DNA of 64,000 nt from CAVVFX01 sp963747535 (GCA_963747535.1 CAVVFX010000026.1:62001-126000), one strand, 5' to 3'; shown: positions 53,543 through 62,074, counted from the stretch's first letter. Notes: generated from the letters alone by a model not told the origin. Made by a program: numbers and translations.

Positions 53543-55484
53543 TCCATTTTCCAACTGGATAGTCGGCGACCCCTGGGACAGCGAGGAAGGCGATGTCTCC
53601 GAAATTGGGCGCAAGGCGTTCCAGACGTGCCTGGAAGCGATCGAAACTACGGCAGAGCGGCACAAGAGCACTTCGGTGCTTTTGTATGGCGAGCCCGGTT
53701 CTGGGAAGACGCATTTAATACGGCGCCTCCGCACCCATCTGGCCCTGCGGCGATCTGAAAGATGTCCCCGCACCATCTTCATTTACGTCCGGATGGAAAC
53801 TTCGGCGACGATGATCTGGAGGCATATTCGACGGCGCCTGGTGGAAGACCTTCTTCGGCCTGCGAGTTCCGACAGCACCCAGCTATACGGCCTGCTGATG
53901 CAGCGGCTTGCCATGCCGGGCTCCCGGGGCGCCTTGCTCGACGAATGGAAGCGCGAGATCTCGGATGGCGCGCCTTTGAACCGGGAGGTGTTCGCCGAAG
54001 TCCTGGAGATCATCCTCAAACATATTCCCGCCGACGATCTGCAGACCCTCGAAATCTTCGATCAGCTCGACGGAGAACAGGACCTTCCGTGGGAATTGCG
54101 GCAGGCGCTGAGGCACGTAACGCATCACCGTCACGAGACGTTGACTCGTGCCTGGTTGCGGGGCGATTCGTTGGCGGAAGCGGACCTCGGCAGAATCGAA
54201 ATCTCCACCAGGGAAGATGATGCCGGCGATGTCGAGGACCGCGCCAGGCTTATCGTCGTGGCACTGGCCAAATTTATTGGACCCGGCACACCCATCGTGC
54301 TTTGTCTCGATCAGCTCGAAGCCCTGGAAACGCCCCCAGGCGACTTGTCGGGCTTTGCGGCGCTTGGCAGAGCCGTGAGCACCTTGCACGATGGGACGGT
54401 CAACGTGGTGCTCTTGTCCTGTATCCAGAGTTCCTACCGCCAAAGCCTGGAGAATGCCGGGAAGGCCAACTTTGCGCGGATTGCCGAGTTTGAAGGGCTC
54501 CTCCCCCTGCTTGGGCGTGAGGAGGCGGCAAGGCTGCTCCAGTCGCGGCGCACCTTTGCCGCCAATCCGGCGATGGGCCGTGGCGAAGGCCCACTTTGGC
54601 CCTTTCAGGAAGCGGACCTCGTCGATGTGTTCGATCAATCGGGCCTCGCCAGCGCTCGCAGAATCTTGAGCAAGGCGTCCGAAAAATTTGGCCAGGACCC
54701 CGGGTCGGTTTCGGAATTCCTCGAGTCCGAGTGGCACCGGCTCATGGACGAAGCGTCGCATGCGGAGGCCAACGATGTCGATCAAATCCTTGATGACGGG
54801 ATCAAGTCGCTGGCGAATTTGAAAGGGAAACACTGGCTGACCAAAGTGACGGCGGGGGACATCAGTTTCTTCGTGCGGAGCCCGTCTGGCGATATTGCGG
54901 TCAGCTTATGCAACCACAAGAATGTCAGCGGCCTGGCTAACCAACTGAGACGCTTGAAAGACCTCAAACCGGGCGAACGCCACGCGCGGCTGGTGATCTT
55001 GCGCGACCCCCGGCTTCCCATCGGCAGGGCTGCCCGAGCGACCCGCGGCTATGTAGCCGATCTGGCCCGCACCGGCGCACGGCTGATTCATCCGTCTCTC
55101 GAGGCGTTGTACGCACTGGACGCGCTTCGCCGTCTCATGGCAGCCGCGAAGTCGGGAAACGTGACATTGAAAGGTGAATCCATCCGGACCCAGACGGTGG
55201 CGGAGTGGATTACCAGCCATCTTCCCGATTCACTCGAAGATTTCCTCCAGGAGATTACTGCCTCGGCGGCTCTCCCTCTTCCCCGGGACGTGTCGAATCG
55301 GGAAGACCTTCTCGAATTGATCGAACAACGCTGCGTGATTCCCGTAAATGATGCCGCTAACGAGCTGAATCTATCGGGAGGCGAGGTTTTGCGCCTCCTT
55401 TCCGATTCACCGGATCTGGTGGGACTGCTGGAAGGTCCGCCGCAGGTTTTGTACCGGCTGGTTCCTCCAGCGCTATGGATGTAA
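53508..55484 (+). CDS. AAA+ / P-loop ATPase of an accessory locus
   Basis: 658 residues from ATG 53508 (AGGGAG five bases upstream). Walker A GEPGSGKT is at 61-68 and Walker B (IVLCLDQLEAL, Asp268) follows about 200 residues later, as in STAND/ORC-like ATPases that sense or load DNA. The middle (about 440-560) is unassigned, and the C-terminus (DLLELIEQRCVIPVNDAANE and on) looks like a winged helix. Ten bases separate it from the FtsK-type gene. It most resembles the ATPases found in phage defence and mobile-element operons, but I cannot match it to a named system. Confidence 0.8.
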   Translation: MSESPCGVILTNPFSNWIVGDPWDSEEGDVSEIGRKAFQTCLEAIETTAERHKSTSVLLYGEPGSGKTHLIRRLRTHLALRRSERCPRTIFIYVRMETSATMIWRHIRRRLVEDLLRPASSDSTQLYGLLMQRLAMPGSRGALLDEWKREISDGAPLNREVFAEVLEIILKHIPADDLQTLEIFDQLDGEQDLPWELRQALRHVTHHRHETLTRAWLRGDSLAEADLGRIEISTREDDAGDVEDRARLIVVALAKFIGPGTPIVLCLDQLEALETPPGDLSGFAALGRAVSTLHDGTVNVVLLSCIQSSYRQSLENAGKANFARIAEFEGLLPLLGREEAARLLQSRRTFAANPAMGRGEGPLWPFQEADLVDVFDQSGLASARRILSKASEKFGQDPGSVSEFLESEWHRLMDEASHAEANDVDQILDDGIKSLANLKGKHWLTKVTAGDISFFVRSPSGDIAVSLCNHKNVSGLANQLRRLKDLKPGERHARLVILRDPRLPIGRAARATRGYVADLARTGARLIHPSLEALYALDALRRLMAAAKSGNVTLKGESIRTQTVAEWITSHLPDSLEDFLQEITASAALPLPRDVSNREDLLELIEQRCVIPVNDAANELNLSGGEVLRLLSDSPDLVGLLEGPPQVLYRLVPPALWM

Positions 55485-55494
55485 TCGAGGGCCG

Positions 55495-57417
55495 ATGCCA
55501 GTTTCACTACTTGTGAGCCAAATTCGCGACCAGATCTTGCAGGCGGCAGGCGGCCCGGCGAAAACCATCGGCGGCTCGTCAAATCGCCTGGCTCGCTCGC
55601 TTTTCCATAGCGTGGCCGCCGATTTGTTTGGAAACCAGCCGGCTCTGCAGGCTGAGGCTGCCTTCGTGAATATCGACCCCGACCTCGCCAGGTGGCGCAC
55701 CGCCTTGCGCGAGCATGTCTACCGTGTGCTCCTCGGACCGCGCTTACAGGCCAATCATGCGGTGCTGCAACAGGCCAGTGCAGAGGTTACGGTGCTCTGG
55801 AATGCGCTCGAGGTTTTCACCGAATGGAGCGCCGAACTGCTGTATCGCGCCTGGCACGGGCGAAACTCCGCCCCCGCGGACCCTGGTAAATATGGCCCGG
55901 CGGCAACCGATCTGGGATCTCTAATGGCCGTCGAACAGACCCTGACCTGGACCATTATGGAGCCGGGCTGGACCGACAGCGTGATCGTCACCGGCATTAC
56001 CGACATAATTTGCCGGATTCCCGAAACGGACTCATGGTGCGTCGCCGAGTTCAGGACCGGCGACATGGCACCCGAGGCAGACGTCGCCCAGGCTTGCATC
56101 TATCACCAGATGCTGACCGCCAGCGAGGCCCTCCCAGGGTCGCTGATCCTCGTCTACTTCACTCCAGCTATCCACGAACACGTCTTTTCACCGCAGGATC
56201 TCCGCGCCATGGAAGCCCGGCTGGGGACCGGGCTGAAGACCGTGATCGGACGAATGGCGGGCGTGGTCCCGGAGCAACGCCGTGCGGGTGCGCACCCCTC
56301 ACCGGAAAAGTTCCCGACATCGGCGCACCCTCGTGACCCGGAACCCTCCCATATCGAACTTGGGCGTAAACTGCGCGACGTCTTCCGCCAGTTCAACGCT
56401 CCCATTGAATTCGCTGGTGACCCGATCGTCGGGCCGGCGTTTCTCCGCTTCCCGGTGCGGCCCGCCCGCGGGATTCGCCCGGAAGCGATACGCAAGCTCA
56501 GTACCGCGTTGCAGGTTCGTCTGGGCCTGAAGACGTTGCCCTTTATCCATAATCCGGGCGGCCGGATGGTGGTGGATGTCGAACGTTCGGACCGCGAGAT
56601 CGTTCCCTTCAGTTCCGTTTGCGACCAACTCCCAGCCCAGGATCCGGTCGCGGGCTGTTCGAAGTTGCCGGTCGGAGTGGATCTCGAAAGAAAGCTGATG
56701 TTCGCCGACCTGGCCGACTCCGACAATTGTCATGTGCTGGTCGCGGGGGCTGCCGGCAGCGGCAAAACCGAATGGCTCCGCATGGCTATCGCCGGCCTCT
56801 TGATGACCAACACGCCGCGGACGCTGCGCTTGATCCTGATCGACCCCAACCGGAGCTCGTTTACCGATTTAGATGGCTCCGATTATGTCTGGGGGGGCGG
56901 CAAGATTCTCTATCCGGATCAGGTCAGCCCCGTCTCTACGTTGAACGACCTTGTGGAGGAAATGGAGAGGCGCTACCGCATGTTTCAGCAGAACGGCTTC
57001 GAAAACCTCCGGCAATACCATCAGGCGGGGAAGCAACTCCCGCGCATTGTCTGCGTCTGCGAAGAGTATTCGGAGCTTTTGAGTTACGGCCGGAAAGACA
57101 TTGAAACCCGGATTCAGCGGCTGGGGCATAAAGCTCGCGGCGCCGGCATCCATATGATTCTGACCGTGCAGCAGCCCAGCCGCGACATCGTGAAAGGAAC
57201 GCTTCAGGCCAATATACCGGCTCGCATCGGATTTCGGGTGGCTAGTCCGATTGAATCTCGCATGCTTCTCGACCGCGCGGGAGCGGAGGAATTACTCGGC
57301 GACGGTGATCTGCTCTTCAAGGACATCGGAGAACCCGTGCGATTACAGGCGCCATTTCTGTCTCCGGACGAGCGTCACCGTTTATTTGGCCGTGGCAAAC
57401 TCCCTAGTCTGACTTGA
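55495..57417 (+). CDS. FtsK/SpoIIIE-type DNA motor with N-terminal RecB/Cas4-like nuclease-type domain
   Basis: 640 residues. The C-terminal half is an FtsK/HerA motor: Walker A GAAGSGKT (418-425), Walker B LRLILIDPNRSSF, and the typical LGHKARGAGIHMILTVQQPS and ANIPARIGFRVASPIESR. Residues about 95-260 fit the PD-(D/E)XK fold of the RecB/Cas4 branch: GITD (Asp170), then AEFR (Glu185-x-Arg187) and QACIY (Gln199...Tyr203). The usual ExK lysine is an arginine here, so the domain may be weakly active, inactive or only DNA-binding. No membrane helices or FtsK gamma domain are seen. Fragments of a second copy lie downstream. Confidence 0.85.
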   Translation: MPVSLLVSQIRDQILQAAGGPAKTIGGSSNRLARSLFHSVAADLFGNQPALQAEAAFVNIDPDLARWRTALREHVYRVLLGPRLQANHAVLQQASAEVTVLWNALEVFTEWSAELLYRAWHGRNSAPADPGKYGPAATDLGSLMAVEQTLTWTIMEPGWTDSVIVTGITDIICRIPETDSWCVAEFRTGDMAPEADVAQACIYHQMLTASEALPGSLILVYFTPAIHEHVFSPQDLRAMEARLGTGLKTVIGRMAGVVPEQRRAGAHPSPEKFPTSAHPRDPEPSHIELGRKLRDVFRQFNAPIEFAGDPIVGPAFLRFPVRPARGIRPEAIRKLSTALQVRLGLKTLPFIHNPGGRMVVDVERSDREIVPFSSVCDQLPAQDPVAGCSKLPVGVDLERKLMFADLADSDNCHVLVAGAAGSGKTEWLRMAIAGLLMTNTPRTLRLILIDPNRSSFTDLDGSDYVWGGGKILYPDQVSPVSTLNDLVEEMERRYRMFQQNGFENLRQYHQAGKQLPRIVCVCEEYSELLSYGRKDIETRIQRLGHKARGAGIHMILTVQQPSRDIVKGTLQANIPARIGFRVASPIESRMLLDRAGAEELLGDGDLLFKDIGEPVRLQAPFLSPDERHRLFGRGKLPSLT

Positions 57418-57471
57418 ACGGAAGCGCCGGAGAGATCTTGGACCCAGCCTTTCAAGCACCTGGCCGTCAGT

Positions 57472-57508
57472 CGAAAGGGCCGTAGGTTCGAGTCCTACCT
57501 GAGGAGCC
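57472..57508 (+). other. tRNA 3'-end fragment (tRNA-Asn-like), possible attachment site
   Basis: GTAGG-TTCGAGT-CCTAC is a perfect T arm, followed by CTGAGGA, a G discriminator and CCCA. TCCTCAG...CTGAGGAG with G73 is typical of tRNA-Asn. The 5' acceptor strand, D arm and a proper anticodon arm are absent, so this is not a working tRNA. It lies 54 bp after the FtsK-type gene. A tRNA 3' end beside accessory genes is what integration of a mobile element leaves behind. Confidence 0.6.
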
Positions 57509-57628
57509 CAACATTCCTCCATTGATAATCCTGATAATCTGACGGATGGCCTTCGAACAACGCAGTTGCTTTGCGTAACGATAGCAAGTCTTGTCACAAC
57601 CGGTTGGCAGACCTGTCTGGTACGCTCG

Positions 57629-57979
57629 CTATTTCGGCTCGATGCGTCCCAGTGCCTCATCCGTTGCTAGCTCCAACTCGCCGAGCTCACTCTCGTCCAG
57701 ATTCCGAATCTTGGCCTGCAACGCCGACTTGGGGATGGCGCGCATCTGGAATGCCAGCGCAACGGAGTCCTGCGGCGGACCGCCAACTGGTGAGGAACCA
57801 ATCAGCGCAGTACCGGCCAGGTTTGCGCGGTCAAGGTTCGTGGTGAGCGGAACCACCAGAATCGATTGGAGCACCTGCGTCAGCGTGTCGCTTTGCCAGA
57901 TCACGACGGGCCTGCGCCCCGTCTGCTCCCGAGGCCGATACGCACCGAGGTCAGCCCACCAGACTTCGCCGCGCTTCAA
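57629..57979 (-). CDS. MazF/PemK-type mRNA interferase toxin
   Basis: 116 residues from TTG 57979, which overlaps the antitoxin stop (TTGA) and follows an AGAGG site; a longer frame begins at 58012 but overlaps the antitoxin by 37 bp. The start LKRGEVWWADLG and the later RRPVVIWQSD and ILVVPLTTN are the MazF signature. The toxin cuts RNA; the antitoxin gene lies directly upstream. Confidence 0.9.
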   Translation of the reverse strand: MKRGEVWWADLGAYRPREQTGRRPVVIWQSDTLTQVLQSILVVPLTTNLDRANLAGTALIGSSPVGGPPQDSVALAFQMRAIPKSALQAKIRNLDESELGELELATDEALGRIEPK

Positions 57980-58191
57980 CTCCGGTCCTCTGCTTCGAGT
58001 TCGCTGGCCCACTCCGCGAGACCCTGCTCAGCAAGGGCAAGGTCGCCGCCGTTCCCCTTCGCAAGCCTCATCAGGTCCCAGCGACCGGGGTCCGAGTGCC
58101 GCAGGACGATTATGTTTACACGCTCACCCGGGCGAAGGCCCAGCCGCTCTGAGGTCCGCAGCACGCCATTTTCGTATTGGGCTTCAACCAT
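57976..58191 (-). CDS. DUF104 (AF2212-like) antitoxin
   Basis: 71 residues from ATG 58191 (GTG 58197 adds two). The N-terminal EAQYENGVLRTSERLGLRPG followed by ERVNIIVLR is the short beta-barrel of DUF104 antitoxins; an acidic C-terminal tail (LAEWASELEAEDRS) would wrap the toxin. DUF104 proteins are more often paired with PIN toxins, so the MazF partner is slightly unusual. Confidence 0.8.
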   Translation of the reverse strand: MVEAQYENGVLRTSERLGLRPGERVNIIVLRHSDPGRWDLMRLAKGNGGDLALAEQGLAEWASELEAEDRS

Positions 58192-58252
58192 CCTCACGAC
58201 CGTAATCGTATCACGCGCCCAGGAGTCTGTCGGAGATAGATTTTAGGAACTC

Positions 58253-58469
58253 CGGCAACCGATCTGGGATCTCTGATGGCCGTCGAACAGACCCTGACCT
58301 GGACCATTATGGAGCCGGGCTGGACCGACAGTGTGATCGTCACCGGCATCACCGACGTAATCTGCCGGATACCCGAAACGGACTCATAATGCGTCGCCGG
58401 GTTCAGCGCCCGAGGCAGACGTCGCCCAGGCTTGCATCTATCACCAGATGCTGACCGCCAGCGAGGCCC
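58253..58469 (+). pseudogene. Fragment 1 of a second nuclease-FtsK gene
   Basis: About 217 bp almost identical to 55901-56131, the part encoding residues 136-212 of the FtsK-type protein, including the GITD/QxxxY nuclease core. The copy has TGG changed to TAA and a 14-bp deletion, so it cannot be translated through. Confidence 0.9.
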
Positions 58470-58729
58470 ATGCAAATGTCCAGACACGAAATCGCGCGTT
58501 TAACGGCGTTCGAGCGTTGGCTGTCCTGGAAGGAATCATGGAGGTGCCTGGTTGGGGCGTCCGGCTGGACCCCGTGCTGACCCCGGTCGGCCTGTTTTTT
58601 GAGCAGATCCGCTAACAGCCCGTCTTTGCCTCGGTTTCGGTGTCGTTGTTGGGACGCCATGCCGGACTCGTCAATCGGCGTTCTTGGAAGACCTGTTGGT
58701 TACTGCGATACTGAGATGAGCGAGGTGGC

Positions 58730-58975
58730 ATGAGGACGGTCAGCGCACATTTCGACGGCAGGGTTATCGTTCCGGACGAACCTCTCGATCTTCCTCCGAA
58801 CCAGGCTTTGATCGTGCAGATCGAGCGAGTGGGCGGCGAGGCTGTACCATCAGACGAATCCGCATTGACGTGGATTGCTGCCAACGCCGTGGACAGCGAG
58901 GCGTTGCCCACCGATCTCGCGGACCGGCACGACCACTACCTCTACGGCCGTAGCCACACGGACGAACGACAGTAG
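58730..58975 (+). CDS. Antitoxin-like protein upstream of a PIN gene (DUF104-like start)
   Basis: 81 residues. The start MRTVSAHFDGRVIVPDEPLD, then LPPNQALIVQIE, is the DUF104-type barrel; the tail ends TDLADRHDHYLYG, common in antitoxins placed before PIN toxins. Its stop overlaps the PIN gene's GTG (TAGTG). Expected to neutralise the PIN RNase, which is broken here. Confidence 0.75.
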   Translation: MRTVSAHFDGRVIVPDEPLDLPPNQALIVQIERVGGEAVPSDESALTWIAANAVDSEALPTDLADRHDHYLYGRSHTDERQ

Positions 58976-59399
58976 TGGCCGCCTACTTCGCCGACACCGC
59001 CTTCTGGATTGCTGTATCCAGCAGACGGGATCAGTATCATTCCCAAGCTGTCGCCTGGCACCAGTCGGTCGTGCGAACTGCGAGCCGGATCGTGACGACC
59101 GAGGCCGGACTCTGGGAATGGCTCAATGCTCTCTCGGACGCCAGCACGCGGACAATCGCGGCGGAAGGCTATCATCGAGTTCACTCCGACAGGCGAATCG
59201 AAGTCGTACCGTTTCAGCCGAGCTCAGCGATGCCGCGATCGGACTATACCGGAACCGCGCCGACAAGAACTGGGGCCTAACGGATTGCCTCTCTTTCGTG
59301 GTCATGGAGCGGCGCACGTTGACAGAGGCGCTCACCACGGATCGCCATTTCGAGCAGGCTGGCTTCCAGGCGAACATGCTCGATCACCCCGGCGCTTGA
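58975..59399 (+). pseudogene. PIN-domain (VapC-like) toxin with a frameshift
   Basis: The first frame reads AAYFADTAFWIAVSSRR (first acidic residue) to EVVPFQ; after about 59211-59214 the homologous sequence continues in another frame as SAELSDAAIGLYRNRADK, then NWGLTDCLSF and TTDRHFEQAGF with the last acidic residues. Adding one T to the run TTT at 59212-59214 would restore a full PIN domain of about 140 residues. As written the toxin is inactive. Confidence 0.85.
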
Positions 59400-59430
59400 G
59401 AACGGCACAGCAGCTCACGCCGGCCAATTA

Positions 59431-59547
59431 GTTCGTCAATCTGGCCGATTCCGCCCATCGTCATCTGCTGGTCGCGGGGGCCTACCGGCAGCGGCAAAAA
59501 CGAGCGGCTCCACATGGCGATTGCCGGCCTCTTGACGACCAACACAG
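59431..59547 (+). pseudogene. Fragment 2 of a second nuclease-FtsK gene
   Basis: About 117 bp matching 56700-56814, the Walker A region (residues about 402-440) of the FtsK-type gene, with many substitutions. It is in the same order and orientation as fragment 1, so both come from one decayed copy interrupted by the PIN pair. Confidence 0.85.
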
Positions 59548-60279
59548 GATCAGTTCAGCCCCCACCCCCCCGCCCTTCCGATCCCAAGTTTTGAATACCG
59601 TCGACCGTTCGCGGAGCTCACGTCCAATTCGTCCTTTTAACGCAGGCACATACGCGCCGAGCCCGCTAAAAACCCTGCGCTCGCGTGCGAACATGAAAGC
59701 AGATGCGCCAGCGTGTGCCATCTGCCGGTCGCCCCTGCGTATGCGACCTTTTCAAATCGGGGAGTGCCATTTGCCGACAACCTTGCTTCTCTATACCACC
59801 TCGCCTGATGACCGCGCGGCGCCGCAAACACTTGCATTCCCGAAAATCGCAAAATCTGTCGCCCCCAACCTCTGGAAACCGCGCGCGAGGCGGCTTTGTG
59901 CATTGTGCATTTTTCTCGCGCCGCGTGCACAGTCCTGCACAAACCCTTCTCAACCACCGCTTAGGCAAAATTGGGTTCGTTCCGCAAACCGGTACTCCAT
60001 CCGCCCCATCCTTTGCATTCACCGAATCCCGCCGGCAATCAAAGCAGCGCGCCCTGCCATTTTTCGCGCTCCGTGCACAAATCTGCCCAAAGCCCAAATC
60101 GGCCAGGTCGCCAGCTATCCCCATAACTCATACAAAGAAAAAGTACTTACTGCAAATTGGGTTCGTTCCGCAAAAACCTCTATCAACGCTGTCCCGGCGC
60201 CTCCGCGAAGCGCGGTGAACCTTATCGCGGGTGAGCCCTGGCTTCTTCTCCTGCCCAAATCCGCCAGGAGCACAACCCT
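59548..60279. other. Intergenic region with a 20-bp direct repeat
   Basis: About 730 bp of pyrimidine-rich plus strand. AATTGGGTTCGTTCCGCAAA occurs at 59969-59988 and 60155-60174. Motifs such as GTGCACA recur nearby (GCGTGCACAGT, CCGTGCACAAA), suggesting an older, longer duplication. A 230-residue ORF spans it but is low-complexity Pro/Arg/Ser sequence and is not accepted. No promoter could be named. Confidence 0.6.
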
Positions 60280-61284
60280 ATGATCCTCGACGTAGCCCGC
60301 TTCACCGCCACCGAGCGACCCTACTGGCAGGAACTCGACCGCACCCTCCGCCGCCTCGACGACGACGCCGGCGCCGGCATGTCCCTCGCTGAGGCCGAGC
60401 GCTTCCACTATCTCTATCAACGCAGTTCGGCCGACCTTTCGCGGCTGTCCACCTTCTCGGCCGATCCCGATCTGCGCGAATACCTCGAATCGCTGGTCGC
60501 CCGCGCCTATGCCGAGATTCACGAAACCCGCGAACGGCGTGGTCCTGAGTCTGATTATGTTCGCCGCTTCAAAAAGTGGTTTCTCTCCACCTTTCCCCGC
60601 ACCTTCCGCCAGCATATCCGTGCCTTCCAGCTATCGCTCGCGATCACCATCGCGGGCACGGCATTCGGCGCCGCCGCGCTGCATTTCGACCCGGCGTCCA
60701 AGCCCGTCATGATGCCGTTCAGTCACTTGATGGAGAGCCCGGCTGAGCGTGTCGCGCGGGAAGAGAAAGCCAAAGAAGACCGCATGAGCGGCCACAAAGG
60801 CTCTTTCGCGTCGCAGTTGATGACCAACAACATCCGGGTCTCGCTGTTTGCCTTCGGTCTCGGTATTACCTGGGGTCTCGGGACAGTCATCGTTCTCTTC
60901 TATAACGGGGTGATCCTCGGCGCGGTGGGTGCCGACTACATTCAGGCCGGACAGACCAAATTCCTCTTCGGCTGGCTGATGCCCCACGGAGCAATCGAGA
61001 TCCCGGCGATTCTCCTGGCCGGCCAGGCCGGCTTCATGCTCGCGAGCGCACTGATTGGCTGGGGCGACCGCACGCCTCGGCGCGAGCGCATGGGCGCTAT
61101 TTCGAAGGACCTCCTTACCATCGTCGGTGGCGTGTCCATCATGCTGGTCTGGGCCGGGATAGTCGAGTCGTTCTTCTCGCAATATCACGAACCCGTGCTG
61201 CCTTACGCTGTCAAGATCGCCTTTGGCAGCATCGAGTTGTTCGCACTCTTCTTCTTCCTCATGAGGGCGGGGGCGAGTGACTAG
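60280..61284 (+). CDS. SpoIIM-like (stage II sporulation protein M family) membrane protein
   Basis: 334 residues: a soluble N-terminal helical part (WQELDRTLRRLDDD, FHYLYQRSSADLSRL), then about five membrane helices with FAFGLGITWGLGTVIVLFYNGVILG and HGAIEIPAILLAGQAGF, the SpoIIM signature. In non-sporulating bacteria the role is unknown; pairing with an RDD protein is common. The stop overlaps the next GTG by 8 bp. Confidence 0.9.
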   Translation: MILDVARFTATERPYWQELDRTLRRLDDDAGAGMSLAEAERFHYLYQRSSADLSRLSTFSADPDLREYLESLVARAYAEIHETRERRGPESDYVRRFKKWFLSTFPRTFRQHIRAFQLSLAITIAGTAFGAAALHFDPASKPVMMPFSHLMESPAERVAREEKAKEDRMSGHKGSFASQLMTNNIRVSLFAFGLGITWGLGTVIVLFYNGVILGAVGADYIQAGQTKFLFGWLMPHGAIEIPAILLAGQAGFMLASALIGWGDRTPRRERMGAISKDLLTIVGGVSIMLVWAGIVESFFSQYHEPVLPYAVKIAFGSIELFALFFFLMRAGASD

Positions 61285-62074
61285 AATCGCGCAGCGTCGC
61301 CTCGTCATTCGCACTCCGGAAGGGGTCGAATTCTCGCTTGCACTCGCCGGACCGATGACCCGCTTCCTCGCGTGGACCATCGATGCGGTCGCGATTGGCG
61401 CTACTTCCGACATGATCGGTAAGCTCCTGACCCTCCTCGCGTTCATCAGCCCGGACCTTGCCCTGGCTACCTCGACCCTGTCATTCTTTATACTTTCCAT
61501 CGGCTACGGGATCGGGCTCGAATGGCTGTGGCGCGGGCAAACCCTCGGCAAGCGAGTGTTGGGATTGCGTGTGATGGACGCGCGCGGGCTCAAACTGCAC
61601 GTCAGCCAGATCGTCATCCGCAATGTGCTTCGCGCTGTTGACGCCTTGCCGCTCCTGTACATGGTGGGCGGGATCGCGTGTGCCGTGAACCGCCATTCGC
61701 AGCGCCTCGGAGACATCGCGGCCAACACGGTGGTGGTCCGCAGGCAGCCGCTCGCCATCCCCGACACCAGCGCCCTCCTTGGTGAACGCTACAACTCACT
61801 GCTCGAGTATCCGAACCTCGCGACCCGTCTGCGCCATCGCGCCAAACCCGAACTGGTCGAAATTGCCCTGCAGGCTCTCAGCCGCCGCGACACCCTCGAT
61901 CCTGCCGCGCGTCTCCGCCTCTTCGACGAACTGGCCGCGCACTTCCGCGCCCTCGTCGAATTCCCCGAGGAAGCGACTCTGCAGATTACTTCGGAGCAGT
62001 ACATCCGCAACTGCATCGAGATCATATTGAAGCCTGCCGTGAGGTCGGTGGTGGTCCACCCGGCGATGCCATAA
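61277..62074 (+). CDS. RDD-family membrane protein
   Basis: 265 residues, GTG start overlapping the SpoIIM-like gene. Hydrophobic helices carry the family pattern: RFLAWTIDAVAIG (R...D), then GLEWLWRGQTLGKRVLGLRV, and NRHSQRLGDIAANTVVV at the end of the domain. A soluble tail of about 100 residues follows. RDD proteins have been linked to ion or small-molecule transport, but most are untested. Confidence 0.9.
   Translation: MTRIAQRRLVIRTPEGVEFSLALAGPMTRFLAWTIDAVAIGATSDMIGKLLTLLAFISPDLALATSTLSFFILSIGYGIGLEWLWRGQTLGKRVLGLRVMDARGLKLHVSQIVIRNVLRAVDALPLLYMVGGIACAVNRHSQRLGDIAANTVVVRRQPLAIPDTSALLGERYNSLLEYPNLATRLRHRAKPELVEIALQALSRRDTLDPAARLRLFDELAAHFRALVEFPEEATLQITSEQYIRNCIEIILKPAVRSVVVHPAMP

Noticed and set aside
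57430..57510. A complete tRNA gene after the FtsK-type gene
   Set aside because: Only the T arm and 3' acceptor strand are sound; no 5' acceptor partner TCCTCAG, no foldable D arm and no proper anticodon arm.
59211..59214. Programmed frameshift in the PIN toxin
   Set aside because: The T run is too short for a standard slippery site, no stimulatory structure is evident, and PIN toxins are not known to use one.
59591..60283. A 230-codon plus-strand frame before the SpoIIM-like gene
   Set aside because: Low-complexity Pro/Arg/Ser product, spans the direct repeats and overlaps the SpoIIM start; no ribosome site.
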